A stretch of 21,341 bases of DNA from Bacteroidales bacterium UBA3290 (lineage in GTDB: Bacteria; Bacteroidota; Bacteroidia; Bacteroidales; UBA932), in the NCBI GenBank assembly GCA_002361615.1, contig DETK01000034.1, positions 28,234 through 49,574 of the forward strand. Reading direction: 5' to 3'. The stretch's first letter is position 1; each line of letters starts with the position of its first letter. Below are positions 1 through 8,859 of this stretch, one piece after another. The position numbers and the translations under genes are program-made. The notes under the pieces were generated by a model. It had not been told where the DNA came from. It worked only from the letters and a program-made list of their open reading frames with translations, and made no database searches.

Positions 1-1563
1 TTCATGGTGCGCAACACCTATATTTATCCTCCTGAGTTCTCGATGCGTATCATCGGCGACATCTTCGCCTTCACCTCGCAGTACATGCCCAAGTTCAACT
101 CGATCTCGATCTCCGGCTACCACATGCAGGAAGCCGGCGCCACGAACGACATCGAGATGGCTTACACCCTGGCCGACGGTATGGAATACATCCGCACCGG
201 TATCAAGGCTGGCATCGACGTGGATGCCTTCGCACCGCGTCTGTCGTTCTTCTGGGCCATCGGTATGAACCACTTCATGGAGATCGCCAAGATGCGCGCC
301 GCCCGTATGCTGTGGGCCAAGATCGTGGGCCAGTTCAACCCGAAGAACCCGAAGAGCCAGTCGCTCCGTACGCACTGCCAGACCTCGGGCTGGAGCCTCA
401 CCGAGCAGGACCCGTTCAACAACGTGGCCCGTACCTGCATCGAGGCCATGGGCGCCGCCCTCGGCCACACGCAGAGCCTCCATACCAACGCACTCGACGA
501 AGCCATCGCCCTGCCGACCGACTTCTCCGCGCGTATCGCCCGTAACACCCAGATCTACATTCAGGAAGAGACACAGGTCTGCCGTTCCATCGACCCTTGG
601 GCCGGTTCCTACTACGTGGAGAGCCTCACCAACGAGCTCGCCCACAAAGCCTGGGAGCACATCCAGGAAGTCGAGAGCCTCGGCGGTATGGCCAAGGCCA
701 TCGAGACCGGCGTGCCGAAGCTCCGTATCGAAGAAGCTGCTGCCCGCAAACAGGCCCGCATCGACTCCGGCCTGGAGAAGATCATCGGCATCAACGAGTA
801 CCGCCTTGCCCACGAAGATCCCATCGAGATCCTCGACGTGGACAACACCAAGGTGCGTGAATCGCAGATCGCCCGCCTGAAAGACCTCCGCGCCCACCGC
901 GACGAGGCCAAGGTCCAGGCCTGCCTGAATGCCATCACCCATGCTGTCGAAACCAAGACGGGCAACCTGCTCGCCCTGGCCGTCGAGGCTGCCAAGGCCC
1001 GCGCCACCCTGGGTGAGATCTCCGATGCCTGCGAAAAGATTGTCGGACGTTATAAAGCTGTCATCCGTATGAATACCGGTGTTTACTCCTCGGAAGTCAA
1101 GAACGACAACGAGTTCGAGACCGCCAAGAAGATGGTGGCCGAATTCGCCAAGAAAGAGGGCCGTCAGCCCCGTATCATGGTGGCCAAGCTTGGCCAGGAC
1201 GGTCACGACCGCGGCGCCAAGGTGGTTGCCACCGGCTACGCCGACTGCGGTTTCGACGTGGATATGGGTCCGCTCTTCCAGACCCCGGAAGAGGCTGCCC
1301 GCCAGGCTGTCGAGAACGACGTGCACATCGTGGGCGTCTCCTCGCTGGCCGCCGGTCACAAGACCCTCGTCCCGCAGATCATCGCGGAGCTCAAGAAACT
1401 CGGCCGTGAGGACATCCTCGTCGTCGTGGGCGGTGTGATCCCGGCCCAGGACTACGATGAACTCTACCGCGACGGCGCCGTGGCCATCTTCGGCCCCGGT
1501 ACCCCGATCGCCAAGGCAGCCATCAAGATGATCGAGCTTCTGAACCAGAAGTTCGAGGACTGA
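1..1563 (+). CDS. mutB: Methylmalonyl-CoA mutase large subunit, 3' part (5' end outside window)
   Basis: Adenosylcobalamin-dependent mutase that interconverts succinyl-CoA and (R)-methylmalonyl-CoA, the entry to the succinate-propionate route; cytoplasmic. The frame is already open at base 1 (a Phe codon precedes the first Met), and about 520 residues are visible against roughly 715 in the family, so about 200 N-terminal residues are missing. The visible part holds the end of the substrate-binding barrel (HCQTSGWSLTEQDPFNN, RNTQIYIQEET, then DPWAGSYYVE). The C-terminal cobalamin-binding domain follows, with the DxHxxG-type motif GQDGHDRGAK, whose His is the lower axial cobalt ligand, and GGVIPAQDY and FGPGTPI near the end. 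The presence of the B12 domain and the close match to the catalytic chain identify it as the large subunit. The small subunit would be expected upstream, outside the window. A hairpin terminator follows 26 bp after the stop. Confidence 0.96.
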   Translation, partial: FMVRNTYIYPPEFSMRIIGDIFAFTSQYMPKFNSISISGYHMQEAGATNDIEMAYTLADGMEYIRTGIKAGIDVDAFAPRLSFFWAIGMNHFMEIAKMRAARMLWAKIVGQFNPKNPKSQSLRTHCQTSGWSLTEQDPFNNVARTCIEAMGAALGHTQSLHTNALDEAIALPTDFSARIARNTQIYIQEETQVCRSIDPWAGSYYVESLTNELAHKAWEHIQEVESLGGMAKAIETGVPKLRIEEAAARKQARIDSGLEKIIGINEYRLAHEDPIEILDVDNTKVRESQIARLKDLRAHRDEAKVQACLNAITHAVETKTGNLLALAVEAAKARATLGEISDACEKIVGRYKAVIRMNTGVYSSEVKNDNEFETAKKMVAEFAKKEGRQPRIMVAKLGQDGHDRGAKVVATGYADCGFDVDMGPLFQTPEEAARQAVENDVHIVGVSSLAAGHKTLVPQIIAELKKLGREDILVVVGGVIPAQDYDELYRDGAVAIFGPGTPIAKAAIKMIELLNQKFED

Positions 1564-1579
1564 TCGAGGCCTGAATCGT

Positions 1580-1619
1580 AAAAAAAAACGCTCCCCGGTT
1601 GTGGGAGCGCTTTTTTTTT
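1580..1619 (+). terminator. Intrinsic terminator after mutB, symmetric A/T-flanked hairpin
   Basis: The perfect 7-bp stem CGCTCCC (1589-1595) / GGGAGCG (1603-1609) encloses the loop CGGTTGT. It is preceded by an A-run (1580-1588) and followed by nine T (1611-1619). The A and T runs can extend the stem, so it could also work on the other strand, although no minus-strand gene ends here. It insulates mutB from the SusC/SusD operon. Confidence 0.9.
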
Positions 1620-1629
1620 CGTACCTTTG
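1598..1629 (+). promoter_or_regulatory. Bacteroidetes-type promoter for the SusC/SusD operon
   Basis: TACCTTTG at 1622-1629 matches the Bacteroidetes -7 consensus TAnnTTTG exactly. GTTG at 1598-1601 (3 of 4 to TTTG) lies 20 bp upstream, the expected -33 spacing, and falls inside the loop of the preceding terminator. Transcription would begin near 1635, leaving a leader of about 70 nt before the SusC start at 1703. I saw no clear hairpin or riboswitch in that AT-rich leader. Confidence 0.7.
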
Positions 1630-1702
1630 TCTATCTTGTGTGTATTGCCTATTTTTGAAACCAAACCTAATACAACTATTTTTTTAACCTAAAAATTCAT
1701 TT

Positions 1703-4700
1703 ATGAGGAAACTTAGACTTTTGTTCACTTGCCTCTTGACCTTTTTAGCACTGGGAAGCGCCCTGGCGCAGAACATCACGGTCAAAGGTGTGGTGACCGA
1801 CTCCGCCACAGGCGAAGGCGTTCCTTTTGCCTCGATCCAGGTAAAGGGCACGATGACCGGTACCGCGACGGACGGCGACGGCAACTACTCCATCGACGTG
1901 CCTCGCAACGCAACGCTGATCTTCAGTTCCATCGGCTACCTCAACCAGGAAGTCGCCGTGGAAGGCCGTAGTCTCATCAACATCCTGCTGGCTCCCGATG
2001 CGGAAAGCATCGAGGAGACGGTGGTCGTCGCGTTCGGTACCGTCAACAAGAAAGACTTTACCGGTTCGGCCGCGGCCCTCGACAGCAAGAAACTCGAGGC
2101 CCGTCCGATCAGTAACGCCGCCAACGCACTGGAAGGTATCACTTCCGGCGTGCAGTTCACCTCCGCATCCGGCCAGCCGGGTTCTTCCGGAGGCATCCGT
2201 ATCCGTGGTTTCGGCTCGTTCAGCGCCAGCAACTCTCCGCTCTACGTGGTGGACGGCGTGCCGTATGATGCCATCTCCAACATCAATGCCGACGACATCG
2301 AGTCGATGACCATCCTGAAGGATGCCGCTTCCTCCGCCCTCTACGGTGCACGCGCAGCAAACGGCGTGGTGCTGATCACCACCAAGAAAGGCCGCAGCGA
2401 GAAGATCTCCTTCGACGTGAAGATCAACCACGGTTTCAGCGTGCGCGGTATTCCCGAGTACGATCGTCTCGACGCATACCAGTATGTCCCCATGGAATGG
2501 GAGATTATGCGCAACGGCTATGTGACCGCCGGTACCTATGATTCCGTCGCGGAAGCTTCGGCTGCCGCATCGGCAAGCATCCTGGGTACTGCAGCCTTGA
2601 ACAACAATCCCTTCAACGTGGCCGCGGACCAGGTGATCGGAACGGACGGCAAACTCAATCCTTCCGCCAAGCTCCTCTATCCTGAAGACCTCGACTGGAC
2701 GAAGGCCGTTTCCCGTCTCGGTCACCGCCAGGACTACACGATGTCTGCCGGCGGCGCAACGGAGAAGGCCGACTACTACTTCTCCCTGGGTTACCTGAAT
2801 GATCAGGGCTACACCGTGCGCTCCTATCTGGAAAGGTTCAATGCCCGCATGAACGTCAATGTCCAGCCCAGGAAGTGGATCAAGACCGGTCTGAACCTGG
2901 CCGGCACCATGGCCAACTCCAATGTGACCAACACCGATTCCAGCACGGGCTACGTGAACCCGTTCTATTTCGCCCGCAACATCGGTCCGATCTATCCGAT
3001 CCACGAACACAATGCCGACGGTTCCTATGTCTATGACGACTATGGTGAAATGGTCTACGACTGGACAAACCGCGGCGGCGGTTCCAGCCCCGGCCGTCAC
3101 ATCATCGCCGAAACCTATTGGAACGACAACCTCTACAAGCGCAACATCCTCAACACCCGCGGATACGTGGACATCATGTTCCTCGACGGCTTCAAGTTTT
3201 CGGTCAATGTGGGTTATGACTTCCGTAACTATCTGAATTCCAGCTATGAGAACCCGCACGTGGGTGACGGTTCCCCCGCTGGCCGCAGCTCTCTGACGAA
3301 CTATCGCTACGATACGATGAACTTCAACCAGCTGCTCACCTACAACAAGACCTTCAACCGCCACACCATCGACCTGCTCCTCGGTCACGAGAGTTATCGC
3401 AACGAGTATAAGTACATGCGCGGCTTCAAGCAGGGCATCGTGGCTGAAGGCAACACCGAACTGGTGAACTTCACCACGATCAACTCGCTGACCTCCTACA
3501 AGGATGTCTATACCACCGAGGGTTACATGGCACGGGCCAACTACAACTACGACCACCGTTACTATGTTTCGGCTTCCTTCCGCCGCGACGCATCGTCCCG
3601 TTTCTACAAGGATGCCCGCTGGGGTAACTTCTGGTCGGTCGGCGGATCCTGGCGTATCGACCAGGAGCCGTTCATGGCCGCTGTCCCCTGGATCTCCCAG
3701 GCCAAGCTCCGCGCTTCCTACGGTTCCGTGGGTAACGACGGCACAAGCTCCTGGTACGCATGGCAGTCGTTCTACAGCATCAGCCGCAACGCCAACACGC
3801 CCGGTTTCATCCAGAACACCACCGCAGGCAACAAGGAACTGCAGTGGGAGAAGAACATGAGCTTTGACGTGGCTCTCGAATTCGGTCTGTTCAACGACCG
3901 TCTTACCGGCCAGGTCGAGTGGTTCCACCGTATCTCCGACAACCTGCTCTTCAGCGTACCTCTCCCGGTATCCTCCGGACAGACCAGCCAGTGGCAGAAC
4001 ATCGGTACCATGTTCAACCGCGGTATCGAGGTCCAGATCGGCGGCGACATCATCCGCAACCGCAACTTCATCTGGAACACCACCCTCAACGTCTCGCACC
4101 TCAGGAACGAGATCACCAAACTGCCTCCGGGACAGGACCAGATCATCAACGGCACCAAGAAGTACATGGTCGGCCACTCGATCTACGACTTCTGGCTCTA
4201 TGAGTGGGCGGGCGTCGATCCCCAGACCGGCGACAGCATGTACTACGTGGGCGGCTACGACGATGACGGCAACTACACCGGCGAAGGCCGTACCACCACC
4301 AACGACTACACCAAGGCCGACAAGTACTATGTAGGCACGGCCATCCCCGATCTCTACGGTTCCCTGCAGACCAGCTTCAACATCTACAACAGCCTGGAGA
4401 TCTCCGTCCTGGCAACCTTCGGCCTCGGCGGTCTGAAGTATGATTCCACCTACGGTTCGCTGATGAGCTATTCCAACTACGGCTCCTCGCTCCATGTGGA
4501 TATGCTCAACCGCTGGCAGAACCCCGGCGACGTCACGACGGTGCCGCGTGCCGACCAGTACAGGAACACCTATCTCAACCAGGGTTCCAGCCGCTGGCTT
4601 ACGAGCAACTCCTATCTGAACATCCGCAACATCTCCGTATCCTACCGTTTCCCCAAACGCTGGGCCGAGGCTATCGACCTGAGCGGCATCAGGCTCTACG

Positions 4701-4831
4701 GCAGCATCGAGAATGCGCACCTCTTCTGCGCCCGCAAGGGTATGGACCCGCAGTACAGCTTCGGCGGTACTTCGGCCAACGATTACTCTCCGGCACGTAC
4801 GGTCTCTCTTGGTCTTAACATCCAATTCTAA
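1703..4831 (+). CDS. SusC/RagA-family TonB-dependent outer-membrane transporter
   Basis: Outer-membrane beta-barrel that imports an oligomeric nutrient with energy from TonB; it normally works as a complex with the SusD-like lipoprotein encoded next. The 1042-residue protein starts with a signal peptide (MRKLRLLFTCLLTFLALGSALA, cleavage near residue 22). A carboxypeptidase-D-regulatory-like domain follows (about 24-100: VKGVVTDSATGEGVPFASI). The plug domain is at about 105-230, with the family's signatures IRIRGFGSF, PLYVVDGVP, ILKDAASSALYGARAANGV and ITTKKG. The remainder is barrel, ending in the typical aromatic-terminated strand VSLGLNIQF. Length is ordinary for the family. The gene has its own promoter at 1598-1629. 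The substrate cannot be told, because no glycoside hydrolase, peptidase, sigma/anti-sigma pair or hybrid sensor lies nearby. Confidence 0.96.
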   Translation: MRKLRLLFTCLLTFLALGSALAQNITVKGVVTDSATGEGVPFASIQVKGTMTGTATDGDGNYSIDVPRNATLIFSSIGYLNQEVAVEGRSLINILLAPDAESIEETVVVAFGTVNKKDFTGSAAALDSKKLEARPISNAANALEGITSGVQFTSASGQPGSSGGIRIRGFGSFSASNSPLYVVDGVPYDAISNINADDIESMTILKDAASSALYGARAANGVVLITTKKGRSEKISFDVKINHGFSVRGIPEYDRLDAYQYVPMEWEIMRNGYVTAGTYDSVAEASAAASASILGTAALNNNPFNVAADQVIGTDGKLNPSAKLLYPEDLDWTKAVSRLGHRQDYTMSAGGATEKADYYFSLGYLNDQGYTVRSYLERFNARMNVNVQPRKWIKTGLNLAGTMANSNVTNTDSSTGYVNPFYFARNIGPIYPIHEHNADGSYVYDDYGEMVYDWTNRGGGSSPGRHIIAETYWNDNLYKRNILNTRGYVDIMFLDGFKFSVNVGYDFRNYLNSSYENPHVGDGSPAGRSSLTNYRYDTMNFNQLLTYNKTFNRHTIDLLLGHESYRNEYKYMRGFKQGIVAEGNTELVNFTTINSLTSYKDVYTTEGYMARANYNYDHRYYVSASFRRDASSRFYKDARWGNFWSVGGSWRIDQEPFMAAVPWISQAKLRASYGSVGNDGTSSWYAWQSFYSISRNANTPGFIQNTTAGNKELQWEKNMSFDVALEFGLFNDRLTGQVEWFHRISDNLLFSVPLPVSSGQTSQWQNIGTMFNRGIEVQIGGDIIRNRNFIWNTTLNVSHLRNEITKLPPGQDQIINGTKKYMVGHSIYDFWLYEWAGVDPQTGDSMYYVGGYDDDGNYTGEGRTTTNDYTKADKYYVGTAIPDLYGSLQTSFNIYNSLEISVLATFGLGGLKYDSTYGSLMSYSNYGSSLHVDMLNRWQNPGDVTTVPRADQYRNTYLNQGSSRWLTSNSYLNIRNISVSYRFPKRWAEAIDLSGIRLYGSIENAHLFCARKGMDPQYSFGGTSANDYSPARTVSLGLNIQF

Positions 4832-4843
4832 TTCTGTATCCGC

Positions 4844-6346
4844 ATGAAAAAGTTTTTCAACATAATTGCCTGCCTCACTCTTGTTATCGGCCTGGCAGCC
4901 TGCAACTCGGAGTTTCTGGAAACCTCTCCGACGGATGAGTATTCTGAGGACTTCGTGCTCTCGAACATCGACAACCTGGAGGCAGCCCTCAACGGTATCC
5001 ACAAGTCGATGGTGGCCCAGTATCTTTCCCGCCAGAACATCGGCGGTTACCCTTCCTTCCAGATCGCAATGGACTGCCTGGGTGAAGACCTCGTCTTCCC
5101 GGCTGCCGGCAACGGCTGGTGGACCAACACCGGTGAGGTGAAGTGGACGGCTACCCGTAATCCTGACGCCTACCTTACCTATTATCCCTGGTACCTCTGC
5201 TACAAATGGATCGGCAACGCCAACATGATCCTTGCCTATGTCGATGAATGTGCAGGCCCCGACGGCCAGAAGAACATGCTCAAAGGCCAGGCGCTGACCT
5301 ATCGTGCCAACTCCTATTTCTGGCTGGCACAGCTCTATGGCGACCGCTACGAGAAAGGCGGTGCGAATTCCGGCCTCTGCGTTCCGATCGTAACCGATCC
5401 CAACGAACCCAAGCAGCCGCTTTCGACCTTGGCGGATGTTTACGCACAGATTATTTCCGACCTTGAGACCGCCATCCCCCTGCTGAGCGACAAATCGAAC
5501 GCTTACCTCAGCTATACTTCCAAGACCGACATCACCGGTGCAACGGCTGCCGGTATCCGCGCCCGTGTCGCACTCGTGATGCAGGACTGGGCCAATGCCC
5601 AGAAGTATGCTGACATGGCCATTGGCAGCGGTTCCGCCAAACTGATGAACCAGGAACAGTACTGCGACGGTTTCAACGACGCTTCCAATCCCGAGTGGAT
5701 GTGGGGCTTCGAGATGATTGCCGACCAGACCCTTTACTTCTACGGCTTCATGGCCTACATGTCCTGGAACTTCAACTCGTCGAACATCCGCGGTTGCCCG
5801 AAGTGCATCAACAGCAAACTGTACGACTTGATTCCTGAAACCGACGTCCGCAAGACCCTTTTCGATCCGACCGGAACCGCCTGGACGATGCCGACCAAAT
5901 CGTATACGCGCTACCCGTACATGAACCGCAAGTTCGCCGTGGCGGACTACACCAGCTCCGTGGCTGACGCCAACTACATGCGTCTGGGCGAGATGTACCT
6001 GATCGCCGCCGAAGGCGCTGCCAAGGGTGGCAATGAGGCGGCTGCACAGCAGTACCTCTATGACCTGAACAAGACCCGCGACGACGGCTATGTCAAGAGC
6101 ACGAAGACCGGTGCCGACCTCCTCGAGGAGATCTACACCTACCGTCGTATCGAGCTCTGGGGCGAGGGACACCGCTTCCTCGACCTGAAGCGCCTCAACA
6201 TGGCCCTCGACCGCACCGGTGCCAACCATGTGGCCGCCGTCTCGTCGGTTCTCGAGATTCCTGCCAATGACGAACGCTGGAAGTTCGCCATCCCTCAGGA
6301 CGAAATCGATGCCAACGACCTGATCGATCCGAACATCAACAAATAA
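4844..6346 (+). CDS. SusD/RagB-family outer-membrane nutrient-binding lipoprotein
   Basis: Surface lipoprotein that captures the nutrient and acts as the lid of the SusC-type channel encoded 12 bp upstream; the pair is surely co-transcribed. The 500-residue product has a lipoprotein signal peptide with lipobox GLAAC (Cys20 becomes the lipidated N-terminus), followed by NSEFLETSPTDEYSED, typical of SusD starts. The helical repeat region includes GQALTYRANSYFWLAQLYGD, a classic SusD segment. The C-terminal part has YMRLGEMYLIAAEGAAKGG and RRIELWGEGHRFLDLKRLN, and ends IPQDEIDANDLIDPNINK, again typical (the family ends with 'IPQ.EI..N....QN'). The ligand cannot be inferred from sequence alone. 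Confidence 0.96.
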   Translation: MKKFFNIIACLTLVIGLAACNSEFLETSPTDEYSEDFVLSNIDNLEAALNGIHKSMVAQYLSRQNIGGYPSFQIAMDCLGEDLVFPAAGNGWWTNTGEVKWTATRNPDAYLTYYPWYLCYKWIGNANMILAYVDECAGPDGQKNMLKGQALTYRANSYFWLAQLYGDRYEKGGANSGLCVPIVTDPNEPKQPLSTLADVYAQIISDLETAIPLLSDKSNAYLSYTSKTDITGATAAGIRARVALVMQDWANAQKYADMAIGSGSAKLMNQEQYCDGFNDASNPEWMWGFEMIADQTLYFYGFMAYMSWNFNSSNIRGCPKCINSKLYDLIPETDVRKTLFDPTGTAWTMPTKSYTRYPYMNRKFAVADYTSSVADANYMRLGEMYLIAAEGAAKGGNEAAAQQYLYDLNKTRDDGYVKSTKTGADLLEEIYTYRRIELWGEGHRFLDLKRLNMALDRTGANHVAAVSSVLEIPANDERWKFAIPQDEIDANDLIDPNINK

Positions 6347-6363
6347 ACTGTACGGATGCAATG

Positions 6364-6395
6364 AGAAGGGCGACCCCGGCGGGCCGCCCTTCTTT
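6364..6395 (+). terminator. Hairpin terminator between the convergent SusD and BPL_N genes
   Basis: The perfect 9-bp stem AGAAGGGCG (6364-6372) / CGCCCTTCT (6385-6393) with a 12-nt GC-rich loop lies 17 bp after the SusD stop, followed by only a short T-run. It lies between two converging genes and may serve both strands, although the U-tract is weak in both directions. Confidence 0.7.
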
Positions 6396-6418
6396 GTGTA
6401 CGATAGCGGGGATATGCT

Positions 6419-7780
6419 TCAGTCCCAGCTTACTTTCAAAGTGTAGGGAACACCGTTGAGGACGTCGATGCGGCCGCAGTACTGGTCGCCGTAGGGCGTC
6501 TGTACGGTATCGACCGTGGTGGCGCAGAAGACGGAGATGTAGTAGCGGCCGGCTTTCCCGACGGGAACGGTCAGTGTCTTGTCGCTTCCGTGGGCGACGT
6601 TCTTGTAGCGGGCATTGCTCTTGAAGGCGAAGTCCTGCCCGTCGGCGAAGAGCCACATGTCGAAGCGGTCTGTCCAGAATTCCGGCGCCCGCAGTTCGAC
6701 TTTGATTTCCGATACGCCTTCAGGGACGTCGACGGCGAAGTGATGGTACTGGCGGTCACCCACGCGGGTGAAAGCGGGATCGTTTTCACCCGTGGTCCGG
6801 GTCATCTCGCGCAGCTGGCCGTTTTGCAGCACGGCTTTGAGTTTGGTGGTGCCGTTGCCGTCGAGAGCGTAGCGGATCAATGCGGACATCAGTTCCAGCC
6901 TTTCGCCATTGACCTGGCGTTCAGGGTGCGAGCCGATGGCAACGACGCGGCCTGTCTTTTCATTCTCCTTCCAGGCCCAGGCGCTGACCGTGTTGTGGAT
7001 GGATTTCCTGAGCTTCAGCGTATCGCCGTCGAAGCGCAGTAGGATTTCCGTCCCGGCGGGCACGTCGGCATCCATATAGGCGTAGTCGCCTCCATTGTGC
7101 CGTACGCTGTCGATCTTCATGTCGTTCCCGAAATCATAGTATTGCAGCAGCGGGGAACCGGGTTCCACGAGCATGCCCGTGAAGGACTGCTCCAGACCCG
7201 TGCCCACTGTCCAGCCGGGCCAGATGGCCAGGTAGTCTTCGCGTACGACATAGCCCGTGTCGCGGGCCACACCTTTGGCGCAGATGAAGGCACCGGCGCA
7301 GGTGCCGAGATAGCTGCCGCCGTTCTTGACGAAATCACGGATGTTCTGACGACCTTTCCCGGTGAGGGATCGGCCGTGGGCCAGGGCGCGTCCGCCGTTG
7401 AAATAGACCATTCTGAAGCGTGGTTCACCGTCGGGATACAGCAGGATGCCGTTCTCGTCGATAGGGCTTCCGACCATCAGGATGGTCTGGAGCACGGTGT
7501 CTATGGAGATGAGCTGCGTGCGCTCGGAGGAACTGTACTGTTCCAGGGTCAGGCCCAGGAAATCGGCGGCCGGAAGGTCGGGATAGGCATTCAAGCCGAT
7601 TCCTCCGTCCATGAAGATGTCCTTGTAGTAACCTTCGGTACGGGCCTTGGCAGGTTGTGCGATGATCAGGTCTTTCTTGACGGGCTTTGCCTTGCCGGTC
7701 CGGATCCTGGTTTGGGCACTCGCCGGAGCGGCCAGCAGGAGCGGCAGGACCAGCAGGAGGAGGAATCGGATGGTTCTCAT
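6419..7780 (-). CDS. Secreted BPL_N-like (class I glutamine amidotransferase fold) protein with C-terminal PPC-like domain
   Basis: The 453-residue product begins with a signal peptide (MRTIRFLLLLVLPLLLAAPASA|Q, about 22 residues), so it is exported. The central region resembles the N-terminal domain of biotin-protein ligases (BPL_N), a class I amidotransferase-like fold. It carries the nucleophile-elbow motif GGSYLGTCAGAFI, with the candidate Cys at residue 161, and YFNGGRA at about 126-132. Residues of about 340-453 look like a beta-rich pre-peptidase C-terminal type domain (FDMWLFADGQDF, then GRYYISVFCATT). Enzymatic activity is unproven: the family is widespread in Bacteroidetes but its substrates are unknown to me. 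It is the last gene of the ackA-ptb-buk operon, only 7 bp after buk, which is an odd setting for a periplasmic protein. It ends facing the SusD gene, with a shared hairpin between them. Confidence 0.75.
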   Translation of the reverse strand: MRTIRFLLLLVLPLLLAAPASAQTRIRTGKAKPVKKDLIIAQPAKARTEGYYKDIFMDGGIGLNAYPDLPAADFLGLTLEQYSSSERTQLISIDTVLQTILMVGSPIDENGILLYPDGEPRFRMVYFNGGRALAHGRSLTGKGRQNIRDFVKNGGSYLGTCAGAFICAKGVARDTGYVVREDYLAIWPGWTVGTGLEQSFTGMLVEPGSPLLQYYDFGNDMKIDSVRHNGGDYAYMDADVPAGTEILLRFDGDTLKLRKSIHNTVSAWAWKENEKTGRVVAIGSHPERQVNGERLELMSALIRYALDGNGTTKLKAVLQNGQLREMTRTTGENDPAFTRVGDRQYHHFAVDVPEGVSEIKVELRAPEFWTDRFDMWLFADGQDFAFKSNARYKNVAHGSDKTLTVPVGKAGRYYISVFCATTVDTVQTPYGDQYCGRIDVLNGVPYTLKVSWD

Positions 7781-7787
7781 GGCTTGC

Positions 7788-8846
7788 TTAATAAACTTTT
7801 GCCACTTCGCGGCCTTGCATCACGCTCAGGCCATTGTGGGCCAGCGCACCCATCTCGTCTTCGCCGGGATAGACCTTCACAGGGGCGATCCAGTCCACAT
7901 AGGAGGCCAGGTCCGCCATCAGCGGCTTGCCGTAGGCGATGCCGCCCGTCAGGAGGATGGCGTTGACCTTGCCCTTGAGCACGGAGGCCATCGCACCGAT
8001 TTCCTTGGCGATATTATAGATATAGGCGTCGGCGATGAGCTTGAAGTGCGGGTCGTCGGCCATCTTTTTCTCGATTTCGATGAAATCGTTGGTGCCCAGG
8101 TGAGCCACCGTACCGCCGCGGCCGTTGATCATCTTCTTGACTTCCACGGGGGTGTATTTGCCGCTGAAGCAGATGTCGGCCAGCTGCTGTGCCGGCAGGG
8201 CGCCGGAGCGCTCGGGGCTGAACGGACCGTCGCCGTTGAGGGCGTTGTTGGTGTCGATCACGCGGCCCTTGCAATGGGCGCTGACGGAGGTGCCGCCGCC
8301 CAGATGGACCACGATAAGGTTCAGGTCTTCATAGCTGATACCCTGCTGGGCGGCGTACATCTTGGCGATGGCCTTCTGGTTGAGGGCATGGAACACGGAG
8401 ATGCGCTTGAAGAGGGGATGGCCGGCTACGCGGGCCAGGTCGCACATCTCATCGACGACGACCGGATCGGTGATGAAAGCGCGGCAGCCGATTTCCTGGG
8501 CGATGGCGTGGGCCAGGATGCCGCCCAGGTTGCTGGCGTGTTCGCCGTACTGTCCGGAGCGCAGGTCTTCGAGCATGCGTTCGTTGACCTCATAGACGCC
8601 CGAGGGAATCGGGCGCAACAGGCCGCCGCGGCCCACGATAGCTGCGATGTCCTTGAGCGCGATGTCGTTCTCCTTGAGCGCCTCCACGATCATCTTCTTG
8701 CGGAATTCGAACTGGGAGACGATGTTGGGATATTTTCCAATCTCCTCGGCGGAGTGGCGGAGCGTCTTGGTGAATGCCTGCTCGTAGTCTTCGAACACCG
8801 CGATCTTGGTCGAGGTGGAGCCGGGATTGATGGCAAGGATCTTCAT
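7788..8846 (-). CDS. buk: Butyrate kinase
   Basis: Cytoplasmic kinase of the acetate/sugar kinase (ASKHA) superfamily that converts butyryl phosphate + ADP to butyrate + ATP, or the reverse; it may also accept branched-chain acyl phosphates. The 352-residue product starts MKILAINPGSTSTKIAVFED, the typical phosphate-1 loop. It carries the butyrate-kinase signature around SVFHALNQKAIAK, the adenosine/phosphate-2 segment VHLGGGTSVSAHCKGRVIDT, and LLTGGIAYG near the C-terminus. The open frame runs 12 codons further upstream to 8882, but those residues would overlap the end of ptb and lie outside the family's start, so I chose the ATG at 8844-8846. It lies 13 bp after ptb and 7 bp before the BPL_N gene. 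With ptb it forms the terminal butyryl-CoA to butyrate step. Confidence 0.94.
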   Translation of the reverse strand: MKILAINPGSTSTKIAVFEDYEQAFTKTLRHSAEEIGKYPNIVSQFEFRKKMIVEALKENDIALKDIAAIVGRGGLLRPIPSGVYEVNERMLEDLRSGQYGEHASNLGGILAHAIAQEIGCRAFITDPVVVDEMCDLARVAGHPLFKRISVFHALNQKAIAKMYAAQQGISYEDLNLIVVHLGGGTSVSAHCKGRVIDTNNALNGDGPFSPERSGALPAQQLADICFSGKYTPVEVKKMINGRGGTVAHLGTNDFIEIEKKMADDPHFKLIADAYIYNIAKEIGAMASVLKGKVNAILLTGGIAYGKPLMADLASYVDWIAPVKVYPGEDEMGALAHNGLSVMQGREVAKVY

Positions 8847-8859
8847 GTCGCGGGTCAGG

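Noticed and set aside
1745..6361. Open frame of 1538 codons on the minus strand, opposite the whole SusC/SusD pair
   Set aside because: It lies antisense to two well-supported genes in one reading register across both. Its product is rich in Val, Gly, Asp and His with no recognisable domain, and it has no promoter; this is the pattern produced by strong codon bias in GC-rich genes.
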